Positions 7,103 to 24,175 of a stretch of 64,000 bases of DNA are shown here, piece after piece. This DNA is from Nitrobacter sp051535235. Lineage in GTDB: Bacteria; Pseudomonadota; Alphaproteobacteria; Rhizobiales; Xanthobacteraceae. Positions within the stretch are counted from its first letter, which is position 1. Each line of letters starts with the position of its first letter. A program made the position numbers and the translations under genes. The stretch is taken from NCBI RefSeq assembly GCF_051535235.1, contig NZ_JBPPLZ010000003.1, positions 62,001 to 126,000 on the forward strand. The letters run 5' to 3'. The notes under the pieces were generated by a model. It made no database searches. It saw only the letters and a list, made by a program, of their open reading frames with translations, and was not told the origin of the DNA.

Positions 7103-7480
7103 ATGGCTGATCTGCAGAAGATTGTTGACGACCTCTCGGCGCTGACCGTGCTCGAGGCTGCCGAACTGGCGAAGCTGCTCGAAGAGAAGTGGGGCGTGTC
7201 GGCCGCCGCTGCCGTGGCTGTCGCCGCTGCGCCGGGCGCCGGCGGTGGCGCTCCGGCCGCTGAAGAGAAGACCGAGTTTACCGTCGTGCTCGCCTCGGCC
7301 GGTGACAAGAAGATCGAGGTCATCAAGGAGGTTCGCGCCATCACCGGGCTCGGCCTCAAGGAAGCCAAGGATCTGGTCGAAGGTGCGCCGAAGCCGGTCA
7401 AGGAAGGCGTTGCCAAGGACGAAGCCGAGAAGATCAAGGGCCAGCTCGAGAAGGCCGGCGCCAAGGTCGAACTCAAGTAA
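7103..7480 (+). CDS. rplL: 50S ribosomal protein L7/L12
   Basis: 125 residues. The N-terminal dimerisation domain (about 1-33) ends in EEKWGVSAAA. A flexible Ala/Gly/Pro hinge follows, and the C-terminal globular domain (about 55-125) has the conserved GLKEAKDLVEGAPKPVKEGV factor-binding helices. Present in several copies per ribosome, it recruits translational GTPases such as EF-G and EF-Tu, whose genes are at 27809 and 29921. A perfect hairpin lies 17 bases after the stop. Confidence 0.98.
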   Translation: MADLQKIVDDLSALTVLEAAELAKLLEEKWGVSAAAAVAVAAAPGAGGGAPAAEEKTEFTVVLASAGDKKIEVIKEVRAITGLGLKEAKDLVEGAPKPVKEGVAKDEAEKIKGQLEKAGAKVELK

Positions 7481-7497
7481 CGGGTTACACGAGCGAT

Positions 7498-7528
7498 CCC
7501 CGGAACTGGCGGAAGTTTTGTTCCGGGG
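7498..7528 (+). promoter_or_regulatory. Perfect hairpin in the rplL-rpoB gap
   Basis: CCCCGGAAC at 7498-7506 pairs exactly with GTTCCGGGG at 7520-7528 across a 13-base loop. No T-run follows, so full termination is unlikely. In E. coli the same gap holds a partial attenuator and an RNase III site that lower rpoBC expression relative to rplJL. This hairpin is in the matching place. Confidence 0.5.
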
Positions 7529-8014
7529 GTACTTCACCAAGGGCCCGATGGTCGAAGCGCGGGCATGACGCGGTGAGGTGAACGGGATTCCCGGATGGGC
7601 GCGATCCGATCGCGCTCGGCGGGTGCAGCCGCCGGACCCGTTCCGGCTGGTTGTACACAGGAAAGTGTGGAGAGGCGGGGGAGCCACCCCTCGAATTTCC
7701 ACGATGGCCATCCCATATTGGGGCGGCAGCACGAAAGCACAGCGAATGGCGGGAACGGCGGCGTTCTCTCATAAGCTGTTGGGAGAGCAGCGATTTCGGG
7801 CTTTTTCGGTCCGTTCGGAGATGGGTTTGACGAGCTGGGTGTACGCATGCACCCCGCGCGTCGTTTTGCGTTCTGCGAGCCTGGCGTTCCAGTTCAGGAT
7901 TGAAGTCCTGATATTTGCGTTCCGCTCCTGAGAGCGTTCCAAGATTCACCCCGGGGCGATGCCAATCGCGCTTCGGAAGGTTTGCCCCCACGGGCGACGA
8001 CATGAGAGGCCACG
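7529..8014. other. Long untranslated gap before rpoB
   Basis: About 490 bases with no supported gene; frames on either strand lack ribosome binding sites and motifs. It probably forms the rpoB leader. No clear promoter was found. Confidence 0.5.
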
Positions 8015-12154
<4,140 letters not shown>

Positions 12155-12165
12155 CGCTTGTTTCA

Positions 12166-12267
12166 CCTCTCCCGCTTGCGGGGGAGGTCGCCGGACGAAT
12201 GTTTGGCGGGTGGGGGCTCTGGCCAATCGGCCCCCTCCCTTAACCCTCCCCCGGCAAGCGGGAGAGG
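12166..12267. repeat. Long inverted repeat between rpoB and rpoC
   Basis: CCTCTCCCGCTTGC at 12166-12179 is the exact reverse complement of the 14 bases at 12254-12267. Each arm also folds on itself (CCTCTCCC...GGGGGAGG). The whole 100-base unit looks like a dispersed repeat inserted in the rpoB-rpoC gap. It is transcribed with the operon and would form a strong RNA structure. Confidence 0.65.
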
Positions 12268-12327
12268 GAACAGGCCCAAGTTTAACCGACCCGCGGAGTT
12301 CGCTCCAACGGTGTCGAGGAGAACACC

Positions 12328-16527
<4,200 letters not shown>

Positions 16528-16547
16528 GAATCGCCTGATCTCACGCG

Positions 16548-16576
16548 AAAAAGGCCGGTGCTGTCCGGCCTTTTTT
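16548..16576 (+). terminator. Intrinsic terminator after rpoC
   Basis: AAAAAGGCCGG-TGCTGT-CCGGCCTTTTTT: a strong GC stem followed by six T. It closes the rplJL-rpoBC unit, so the str operon starting at rpsL is transcribed separately in this genome. Confidence 0.9.
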
Positions 16577-16819
16577 GCGTTGCGCGGTGTCCGGCGTGCT
16601 TTTTTCGGCGAGGCTCGGTTTGTTCATCTTCCCTTCATGTGGAAAGGGCTTTTTCTAAGTTGGCCACCAGACTCAAGAATCGAATAGGGCGGCAGGTAAC
16701 AAATGAGGGACGGGAAGCCGACGTTTCCTCCCATGGGCTGAACGTCGCTGGCCGCGGTAGCCAGAGAAAGGCCGGGTCCGGGCTGCGAAAGCGCCAGGCG
16801 CGGATGTCGAAAGAAGAAT

Positions 16820-18865
16820 ATGCTTGATCTTGCGATTGTTGGTGGCGGCCCTGGCGGGCTGATGAGTGCCTGGCACCTCAGGAAAAAGCTCGGAGAACTG
16901 TGTCGCGTCACCATCTTCGAGGCTTCCGACCGCCTCGGCGGCAAGCTGCTGACCCGCAAGTTCGAGACCGCGCCGGCGATGTACGAGGCGGGCGTCGCGG
17001 AGATCTATGACTACTCGATGACCGGGCCGGACCCGTTGCGCGAACTGATCCAGCATTTCGGATTGCAGACGATTCCGATGGATGCCGGGCAGGTGCAACT
17101 CGACGGCGAGTTGCTCGACGACGTTTCCGGCATGCGCCGCAAATATGGCGCGCGAACCGCCGATGCCATCGAGGCCTTCCGCAAGCGCTGCGCCGAGATG
17201 ATGTCGCCGATTGCGTATTATGAAGGCGCGCGCGACAACGAGCATCCCTGGGCGTTCATGACGGCGGAGGAATTGCTCGACAAGGAGGTCGCCGACCCCG
17301 TCGCCAGGCGCTTCTTCAAGGTGATGGCGCGCTCCGATCTCGCCACCGAGAGCCATAACACCAACGGACTGAATGCGCTCAAGAACTTCGTGATGGATGT
17401 GGACGGCTATATCGGCCTGTATTCGATCCAGAACGGCAACGAGCAGTTGATCGATTGCCTGAGGTCGGAGGTCGATGCGGACATCCAGTTCAATCACCGC
17501 GTCCTCAAGGTCGGCAAGACGCAGGCCGGCCGTTATCAGCTCAACATGATGAACGGCAAGGGACCGGAGACCCGCGACTTCGATCTGGTCATCATGTGTC
17601 TGCCCCATAGCTGGCTCGCGACGGTGGGATGGGACGGCGAGCAGTTGCGCAAGTCGATGGTCAAGCACGTCGCCTACTTCGATCGGCCGGCGCATTACCT
17701 GCGCGTGTCGGTGCTGTTCGACGAACCGTTCTGGGGCGAGAAGATTTCCGGCGCGTGGTTCATGTCCGAAGCCTTCGGCGGCTGCTGCGTTTACAACGAA
17801 GGCGCGCGACATAATGTCGGCCGTCACGGCGTGCTGAACTGGCTGATCGCCGGCTCCGATGCGCTGGCGTTCGCGAACCTCAGCGACAAGGAGTTGGTTG
17901 AGACGGCGCTGAAGTCGCTGCCGGCCTCGCTCGGCAACGCGCGCGCGCATTTCCTCGAAGGCAAGATCCATCGCTGGATGTCTTCGGTCAACGCGATTCC
18001 CGGCGGCCTTCCCGCGCGGGACGTGATGACCAACCATCGGCCCGAGCCGAAAGAGCATCCCGGACTGGTTCTGGTCGGCGACTATCTCTTCGATTCGACG
18101 CTCAACGGCCTGCTGGATTCATCGGATGCGGCGACCGACATCGTGGTCAGCGAGATGATGAAACTCCGCCGCGCCCGCGGCGGGAAAGGCGCCAGCGCCT
18201 TCGACCGGATCAACCGCGATTACTTCGAGAACTATCGCGGCCTTGGCCCTTATCGCGAGGTCTGGCAGCAGTTCAGCGATCCGGACTTCCTGATCGATTT
18301 GATCCGGATCGCCTGGAACAGGACGACGGACTGCAAGCTGCTGGTGGCGGGATCGGCGAGCGGTGAACTTGTTGGCGCGTTGCGCGCCCGCGGCATCGAT
18401 GCCTGGGGCATCGAGAACAACCGCGCCATTCATGCGATGACGCCTGCGGCGTTGCAGAAGTTCAACCGGCTCGGTTCGATCGTCGACATGCCGTTCGAGG
18501 AAGGACAGTTCGATTTCGTCTACGAAACGAGCCTGTGCCATGTTCCGGAATCCCGGACGTTGCGGGCGGTTCGCGAACTCAATCGCGTCGTCAGGACCGG
18601 CCTGATTTTCGGCTCCGTCACCTCCGACATGAAGCCGACGCTGATCGACCGTTATGATCTGCTGCGTGGCGTGAAGAAGCTCGGTACCTGGTGGGAATGG
18701 TCGGAGATCTTTTTCAACAACGGGTTCGATCTCGCCATGAACCGCGAGGACCGCACCGACGAGTTGTGGGCCGCGGCCCTTGCCGCCGGCAAGGGACCGG
18801 ATCAGTGGTACGCGGATTCCGAAAGCCTGCGTTACTGCCTGTTCGACAAGGTCGAGGACGCTTAA
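16820..18865 (+). CDS. FAD-dependent amine-oxidase-like protein fused to a methyltransferase-like domain
   Basis: 681 residues in two parts. The N-terminal part (1 to about 440) is a flavin amine oxidase/phytoene desaturase-type fold: the dinucleotide motif VGGGPGG at residues 7-13, Glu34 closing the second strand (FEASDRLGGK), and a C-terminal FAD segment LVLVGDYLFDSTLNG near 414-428. The C-terminal part (about 470-681) looks like a Rossmann methyltransferase: LLVAGSASGELVGAL, then an acidic strand end (WGIENN), then DMPFEEGQFDFVYETSLCHV, the usual place of the fourth strand. The first glycine motif is degenerate (AGSASG). The substrate is unknown. The gene stands alone between terminator-bounded rpoC and an ABC exporter. 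Confidence 0.75.
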   Translation: MLDLAIVGGGPGGLMSAWHLRKKLGELCRVTIFEASDRLGGKLLTRKFETAPAMYEAGVAEIYDYSMTGPDPLRELIQHFGLQTIPMDAGQVQLDGELLDDVSGMRRKYGARTADAIEAFRKRCAEMMSPIAYYEGARDNEHPWAFMTAEELLDKEVADPVARRFFKVMARSDLATESHNTNGLNALKNFVMDVDGYIGLYSIQNGNEQLIDCLRSEVDADIQFNHRVLKVGKTQAGRYQLNMMNGKGPETRDFDLVIMCLPHSWLATVGWDGEQLRKSMVKHVAYFDRPAHYLRVSVLFDEPFWGEKISGAWFMSEAFGGCCVYNEGARHNVGRHGVLNWLIAGSDALAFANLSDKELVETALKSLPASLGNARAHFLEGKIHRWMSSVNAIPGGLPARDVMTNHRPEPKEHPGLVLVGDYLFDSTLNGLLDSSDAATDIVVSEMMKLRRARGGKGASAFDRINRDYFENYRGLGPYREVWQQFSDPDFLIDLIRIAWNRTTDCKLLVAGSASGELVGALRARGIDAWGIENNRAIHAMTPAALQKFNRLGSIVDMPFEEGQFDFVYETSLCHVPESRTLRAVRELNRVVRTGLIFGSVTSDMKPTLIDRYDLLRGVKKLGTWWEWSEIFFNNGFDLAMNREDRTDELWAAALAAGKGPDQWYADSESLRYCLFDKVEDA

Positions 18866-18987
18866 GTCCTCATCGGACGACCCCCGAACCTGCGCTGGCT
18901 TTGTTCGTGGAGTGTCTCGGATCGGTCAAATGACCTTCATTTTCATACGGCGGTCGAAACGGCCGTCCGCAACGGTAAAACCCGATC

Positions 18988-20985
18988 GTGCCCAAGGTGC
19001 CGCCGCTCGACGCTCCGCCCGCTCCCGATGATGCGGCACGGGTTCCGCCGGCCAACCCGCATGCCGCGGCCGGGCCGGCGCCGGTCTCGCCGCCGGGCAA
19101 ACCTGTTGCGGCGCCTCATGCCTCTGTCGAGGATGACGAAGACGACGGCGACGAAAGCGAGGACGACGAACTCGACCTCGACGATGACGAGGATCTCGTT
19201 GTCTATACGGCGCGCGAGGCCGCCGGTGCGCTGGCGACGATCTACGCGTTCATCCGGCCCTCGCTCCGGAACTACCGGAAGGCGTTGGCGTTCGTCGGCT
19301 TCGGCCTGCTGATCGAGACGCTGTTCAACGTCATCATGCCGCTCAGCCTCAAATTCCTGATCGACGACGCGCTCGGCGAAGAGGATTTCGTCGTTCTGAT
19401 GCGCATCCTGTCGGTGCTCGCGGTCGCCGGCATCGTCACCTCGCTGATTTCGATCTGGTATGAACGATGGGACGCATGGCTGTCGTCGTCGATCGTCTCG
19501 GAGGTACGGCAGCGGCTGTTCAATCACGTGCAGGATCTGCCGTCGGCATTTTTCGCGCGCATCCGGCGCGGGGAAATCCTGTCGCGCTTCTCCGTCGATC
19601 TTTCGGCATTCGAAGGCGCGACGAAGGCGCTCGCCAACACGGCGCTGCTTCCGGCGATGGAGCTGGTGGCGGGCATCGTTCTGATGCTGTTCCTGAGCTG
19701 GCCGCTGGCGGTGGTCGCGTTGCTGATCTTTCCGATCACGCTGATCGGTCCGCGTATCCTGACGCCGAAGGCGGTGCAGGCCAACTACGAGCAGAAGGTC
19801 AACGAGTCGGCGATCCTCGGCGTGGTTCAGGAAAACATCGCCGCGCAGGCCCTGGTCAAGGCCTTCAGTCTGCAGCGTCGCGCCCGCGGCTGGTTCACCG
19901 TCCGCAATGAGGAGACCAGAAAGAAGATCGCATCCTCCACCTTCCTGTCGAGCATGGTCGAGCGGTCGGTCACGATCGCCGTGCTGCTGCTGCATCTCGT
20001 CGTTCTCGGCATCGGCGCCTATCTCGCGACCAGCGGGCAGATCACGATCGGAACGTTCGTGACGTTCGAAAGCGCGTTCTGGGAAATCTCGTACAATATC
20101 GCCCATCTGATGTCCTATGTGCCGGTCTCGGTTCAGGCCGCGGCTGCCGTGCGTCACATGCAGGAGATGCTCGACGAACCGACGCGCGGCGTCGACCGCC
20201 CCGGCGCACCGGACCTGCCGCGCATCACCCATGACATCACCTTCGATCGCGTGACGTTCCGATACGAAAGCGCCGAGACACCGGTTCTCGACAACCTCAG
20301 TCTCAGGCTGGATGTCGGAAAGCGTATCGCGATCGTCGGACCGAGCGGCTCCGGCAAGAGCACGCTGCTCAATCTGATCCTGCGCCTCTATGTGCCGGAC
20401 GAAGGCCGCGTCACCATCGACGGCGTCGATATCCGGAAGGTGACGCGCGAGTCGCTGCGATCGAGCATGGCGATCGTGTTCCAGGAGAACATGCTGTTCA
20501 ACATGTCGATCCGCGAAAACATCCGTCTCGGCAAGGAAGACGCCAGCGACGCGGAGGTCGAGGCTGCGGCGAAAAAGGCCGAGATTCATCGCTTCATCAT
20601 GAGCCTGCCCCGACGCTACGACACTGTCGTCGGCGAGCGCGGCGATACGCTGTCGGGCGGCCAGCGTCAGCGCATCGCGATTGCGCGCGCGATCGTGCGC
20701 GATCCATCGATCCTGTTGCTCGACGAGGCGACGTCCGCGCTCGACCAGACCACCGAAGCTGCGATCAATCGCACGCTTCTAAGGGTGTCCAAGGGACGCA
20801 CCATGATCTTTTCGACCCATCGCCTGACCTCGGTTGTCGATATGGACGAGATCATCGTCATCAATGGCGGCCGGGCAGTCGAGCGAGGCTCACACTCGGA
20901 ACTGATGAAGGGGCACGGGCTCTACCGCAAGCTCTGGGACGACCAGCGTCACGGGCATGATCACGGCGATAACGATGACGAGTAG
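18988..20985 (+). CDS. ABC transporter, fused permease and ATP-binding protein (exporter type)
   Basis: 665 residues. After an unusual N-terminal extension the protein has six membrane spans (about residues 95-370), then a nucleotide-binding domain with Walker A GPSGSGKST, Q-loop, signature LSGGQRQRIAIARA and Walker B LLLDEATSALD, and the H-loop (FSTHR). This is the half-transporter layout of MsbA/lipid and drug exporters, which work as dimers. The substrate is not predictable. The start is GTG at 18988. The first 75 residues are Pro/Ala-rich and then extremely acidic (18 Asp or Glu in residues 48-69). An ATG start would lie far inside the fold, so the extension seems real. Confidence 0.85.
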   Translation: MPKVPPLDAPPAPDDAARVPPANPHAAAGPAPVSPPGKPVAAPHASVEDDEDDGDESEDDELDLDDDEDLVVYTAREAAGALATIYAFIRPSLRNYRKALAFVGFGLLIETLFNVIMPLSLKFLIDDALGEEDFVVLMRILSVLAVAGIVTSLISIWYERWDAWLSSSIVSEVRQRLFNHVQDLPSAFFARIRRGEILSRFSVDLSAFEGATKALANTALLPAMELVAGIVLMLFLSWPLAVVALLIFPITLIGPRILTPKAVQANYEQKVNESAILGVVQENIAAQALVKAFSLQRRARGWFTVRNEETRKKIASSTFLSSMVERSVTIAVLLLHLVVLGIGAYLATSGQITIGTFVTFESAFWEISYNIAHLMSYVPVSVQAAAAVRHMQEMLDEPTRGVDRPGAPDLPRITHDITFDRVTFRYESAETPVLDNLSLRLDVGKRIAIVGPSGSGKSTLLNLILRLYVPDEGRVTIDGVDIRKVTRESLRSSMAIVFQENMLFNMSIRENIRLGKEDASDAEVEAAAKKAEIHRFIMSLPRRYDTVVGERGDTLSGGQRQRIAIARAIVRDPSILLLDEATSALDQTTEAAINRTLLRVSKGRTMIFSTHRLTSVVDMDEIIVINGGRAVERGSHSELMKGHGLYRKLWDDQRHGHDHGDNDDE

Positions 20986-21107
20986 GCGTTTCTGCCTATG
21001 AAATTATGCGATCGAAGTGAGGAAAAATTAATATCAAGTTTAGCCAATTTGCCTGTTTCATCGCGGCGTTGTTCGTTTCGCGCTTGCGGGATGATATATC
21101 CCGTTGT

Positions 21108-21181
21108 GCGGATGCAGCTCGATGGCCGAGCAACGGTTTTCCAGACTGAAGATGCAGGTTCGATTCCTGCCATCCGCTCCA
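21108..21181 (+). tRNA. tRNA-Gly (anticodon TCC), atypical
   Basis: Acceptor stem GCGGATG/CATCCGC, D stem GCTC/GAGC, T arm GCAGG-TTCGATT-CCTGC, discriminator T and encoded CCA are all intact, and the anticodon at 21140-21142 reads TCC. However, position 8 is C instead of T, position 14 is G instead of A and position 21 is C instead of A. The anticodon stem has an A-A mismatch at its top and a G-T pair. It may be a functional variant or a decaying copy. Confidence 0.65.
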
Positions 21182-21237
21182 GTCGCGCCAGGCGCGGATA
21201 TAAAGGAGGATCGCGCGGAAGCGCGGGAACCGCACGC

Positions 21238-21495
21238 ATGATCGATGCAGAGAAGAAGCGGCAGAGCCGCAAGTCGGTCCGGCAATCCGCATGGATCATT
21301 CTCGACGGCGGCTTCGCCAGGCGGCCATGTACTGTCATCGATCTGTCGGTGACGGGTGCCAAGATCGACGTCAACGACACCAGCGCGGCATCGGCCGGTT
21401 TCCAACTGACGTTCTCGCCCGATGCAAGAACCGGGCGTCGATGCCAGGCAGTCTGGCGCAGCGGAACGACGCTGGGCGTCAGGTTCATCGCCTAG
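21238..21495 (+). CDS. PilZ domain protein (85 aa)
   Basis: A single PilZ domain. The cyclic-di-GMP binding signatures are present: RKSVR (RxxxR) near residues 11-15 and DLSVTG (D/NxSxxG) near residues 35-40. It probably senses cyclic-di-GMP, with an unknown partner, as is common for the many one-domain PilZ proteins of Bradyrhizobium-type genomes. ATG at 21238 is the only start in this frame after the tRNA. The strong AAAGGAGGA lies 27 bases before it, oddly far. A hairpin CGCGCGGAAGCGCG between them could bring it closer. Confidence 0.8.
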   Translation: MIDAEKKRQSRKSVRQSAWIILDGGFARRPCTVIDLSVTGAKIDVNDTSAASAGFQLTFSPDARTGRRCQAVWRSGTTLGVRFIA

Positions 21496-21520
21496 ACGTA
21501 GGCGAGCCAGTCGCGCTGGA

Positions 21521-21565
21521 GCATGATCCCGAAAAGTGGACGCCGGTTTTCGGAAAAGATCATGC
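21521..21565. repeat. Dispersed palindromic repeat, family A
   Basis: A 45-base imperfect palindrome, GCATGATC at one end and GATCATGC at the other, with CCCGAAAAGTGG and CCGGTTTTCGG inside. It differs from the copy at 35588-35632 at four positions. Related shorter forms are at 38582 and 39557. Confidence 0.85.
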
Positions 21566-21616
21566 TCAAACAAAAAGATAAGCGACGGGTCTGATCCAGC
21601 GCAGTTGAAACAGACT

Positions 21617-22813
21617 CTAGGCGGCTTTGCCTTCGGGCGATTCAGGGCGCGTCTGAGGTGCTGGTGTCGGCGTGCTTGGCCTGTGCGTCCGTCGCATCAC
21701 GCCCTGAGCCAGCCGCCCTATGAAGCGCGCCCAGCGCCGTGCGCGCCAGGTCAGGCCATCGTCGATCGACAGCGAGCGAAGGTGCCAGGCCTTCGCGGCC
21801 GACCATGCGTCGCATTCCACCTTCACCGGATCGTCGTAGAACCTCTCGATCTTGGCGCGACCCATGCCTTCGGTGGCAAGCCATGTCGGGATATGGACGT
21901 TGCAAAGCCGTTCGACGTCGGTGAACACCTTGTCGGTGCCGGTGCCCGCGGCCGGGCACGACGTCGCGAAAGCGTCGCCGACGAGAACGACTCCGGCCTG
22001 CCGATGATTTTCCGTGACGTACAGATCCGCGGGCCGGATCTTGATCGGGCCGCCGACCCTGAAGCCGCCGGTCATGCGGTCGAAGCCGGGCATCATTGCG
22101 CTCATCGTCGCTTCGGGGTTTTCACGAAACGCGCGAAACCAGATATCGTCCATGGGTCGATAGACCATCAAGTTCGCCCGCATCACAGCCCCGATCGGAA
22201 ACAGCGTCAGATAGGCCATGCGGTCAGCCGTTCGCTTCGGCCAGTAGGTCAGGGCCGGGAAGGGCAATGTCGGCTGGCCGGCCGGCGCAACGTCGAAGCC
22301 CAGCGTCACGGAATGACACTCGCTGATGACGCGACGCTGCAGGCCGAGCATGTGGCGCAAGCTGATGCTGAGACCGTTCGCGAGCACGATCAGCCGCGCG
22401 GAAATTTCCTCGCCATCCGCCAGCACCACGCGCTGGCGTTCGTCGCCGGTCGCGACCTCGACGACCTTGGTGTAAAGGATCTCAACGCCGGGCGGGATCA
22501 GAGCGCGTGTAGCATTGACGAACGTATCATACATCGCGCCGTGCTGATCGCTTGGCTTCTTCGCCACCACGAAACCGAACCGCGCTTCCCAGACCTCGCC
22601 ATCGACGGTGGTCGATCGCAGGAGTTCATGCTCCAGTCCTGTCCTGCGCAATCGCGGAAGCTGCGTGCCGCCGATCTTTTCGCAGCGCAGATCGGGCGGA
22701 TATGTGGTGTGCGGATCGATCATGATCGCGGCGATGCCCGCGCGGCCGAGCATCGCGGCGGTGGCCGATCCGGCCAGGCCGCCGCCCACGATCGCAATGT
22801 CGGTATAGCGCAT
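21617..22813 (-). CDS. FAD-dependent monooxygenase (UbiH/PHBH-like)
   Basis: 398 residues of the group-A flavin hydroxylase fold. The N-terminal FAD motif is AIVGGGLAGSATA (residues 7-19), the middle GD motif is VVLVGDAFATSCPAAGTG near residue 280, and the C-terminal tail is Pro-rich and disordered. Relatives hydroxylate aromatic rings (ubiquinone precursors, phenols) or reduce isoprenoid chains using NAD(P)H. The substrate cannot be named. The gene is divergent from the acetyltransferase gene at 22999, with a shared 185-bp promoter region. Confidence 0.8.
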   Translation of the reverse strand: MRYTDIAIVGGGLAGSATAAMLGRAGIAAIMIDPHTTYPPDLRCEKIGGTQLPRLRRTGLEHELLRSTTVDGEVWEARFGFVVAKKPSDQHGAMYDTFVNATRALIPPGVEILYTKVVEVATGDERQRVVLADGEEISARLIVLANGLSISLRHMLGLQRRVISECHSVTLGFDVAPAGQPTLPFPALTYWPKRTADRMAYLTLFPIGAVMRANLMVYRPMDDIWFRAFRENPEATMSAMMPGFDRMTGGFRVGGPIKIRPADLYVTENHRQAGVVLVGDAFATSCPAAGTGTDKVFTDVERLCNVHIPTWLATEGMGRAKIERFYDDPVKVECDAWSAAKAWHLRSLSIDDGLTWRARRWARFIGRLAQGVMRRTHRPSTPTPAPQTRPESPEGKAA

Positions 22814-22998
22814 ACACAGGCCCTTGTTCCGCAGTGCTATCCTTGCGCCCCAAAAGGCAAAGAAACCTTGAAGGACATCGAGCGCTCGAAGCGGATCGGG
22901 CCGACTTAACTGAAAAGCAATGCCGGACCAACATTATGCTGCCCTGAGCGAGGATCGCCCAAGAGGGGACATCCCAAGGGGATCGGCCAAGGCCTCTG

Positions 22999-24138
22999 AT
23001 GATTTCGGTAAACATTTGTTCACCAACCCTGGACCTCGCGGCGCCGTGGGACGATCTCGTCCGGCGGGCCTCTCCCAATGTATTCATGAATCCGGTCGCG
23101 CTGACTGTCGCCAACGAGACCGGCTTTGCGCGCATCCGGGTTCTGCTTGCGTGGGACGACAGCAGCGAGCCAGGCAAGCTGGTCGGCATGTGGGCCTTTC
23201 AGGTTCGCAGGATCTCGCGGTTGTGGCCAACCCTGCTTGAGGCATTGCCCTACAACTATGCCTTTCTCTCAAACCCTGTCGTGGATCCCGCTTTCGTTCG
23301 CGACGTCGTTCCGGCCTTCCTCTCGGCGATCCGCAACAGCCCCTCGCTGCCAAAGGTGATCGATCTGAAGTCGTTCGATGCCGAGGCCGAAAGCTTCGAC
23401 ATGCTTGTGAAGGCGCTGACGGAGCAGGGAAGGGCGCAACTCAGATTGTCCGAGAGCACGCGGCCTTTCGCGACTCCCGAGCTTGGCGTGAAACGGTCCG
23501 GCTCGACCCGGAAGAAGCTGCGGCAGGACTGGAACCGGCTCTCCGCCGCCGGCGTGGTCGATATCGTCAACACGGGAGCGCCGGACACAGCAGAGGCGTT
23601 CGAGACGTTCCTGAAGCTGGAAGCCGCAGGCTGGAAGGGCGCGCGCGGAACGGCCTTGCTGTGCGATGCCGCGGACGCGACCTTCGCCCGGCAGATGGTC
23701 GCCGCGCTCGCCGAACGCGGCAACGCCTCGGTGGCGCTGTTGCGCGTCGACGGGCGCGCCATCGCCGCGCAGGTGCTGATGTATTGCGGCGCTACGGCTT
23801 ACACCTGGAAGACCGCATTCAGCCGGGACTACGCGAAATACTCGCCCGGCGCGCTGCTGATCGACAAGATCACGGACGACCTGTTTTCCTCGGGCGGGAT
23901 CGTGGCGATCGATTCCTGTTCGCACGAACGAAGCTTCATGACCCAGTTCTGGGCGGGCCGACGGAGAATGGCCGATTTGCTCGTCGATGTCGGAGCGGAG
24001 AAATCGCTGGCGTTTTCGCTGGAGGCAGCCCGTCAGCGAGGCTACGGCTCTCTCCGCCGGCTTCGCGACCGGATCCGGGCCTGGTCCATGCCGGCCCCGC
24101 CCAAGAGCAAGAAGGTGAGTTTTGCCGCGCATCGCTAG
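22999..24138 (+). CDS. GNAT-type acyltransferase, CelD/BioF2-like
   Basis: 379 residues. The central segment (about 165-330) matches the CelD-like Acetyltransf_6 (BioF2-like) fold: RKKLRQDWNRL, FLKLEAAGWKGARGTALL, then the acceptor strand RVDGRAIAAQVLMYCG and YTWKTAFSRDYAKYSPG. The last is typical of proteins that place acyl groups on polysaccharides or cell-wall precursors. The start MISVNICSP at 22999 lacks a strong ribosome binding site (CCTCTG). The genomic context does not reveal the substrate: no cellulose or exopolysaccharide genes are nearby. Confidence 0.75.
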   Translation: MISVNICSPTLDLAAPWDDLVRRASPNVFMNPVALTVANETGFARIRVLLAWDDSSEPGKLVGMWAFQVRRISRLWPTLLEALPYNYAFLSNPVVDPAFVRDVVPAFLSAIRNSPSLPKVIDLKSFDAEAESFDMLVKALTEQGRAQLRLSESTRPFATPELGVKRSGSTRKKLRQDWNRLSAAGVVDIVNTGAPDTAEAFETFLKLEAAGWKGARGTALLCDAADATFARQMVAALAERGNASVALLRVDGRAIAAQVLMYCGATAYTWKTAFSRDYAKYSPGALLIDKITDDLFSSGGIVAIDSCSHERSFMTQFWAGRRRMADLLVDVGAEKSLAFSLEAARQRGYGSLRRLRDRIRAWSMPAPPKSKKVSFAAHR

Positions 24139-24175
24139 GGTTTGCCGCCGCGTGCGCCGCCCCGGTGGCACCGAG

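Noticed and set aside
7534..7848. 104-codon minus-strand frame in the rplL-rpoB gap
   Set aside because: Pro/Ser/Arg-rich composition without conserved features or start signals; likely chance in GC-rich sequence.
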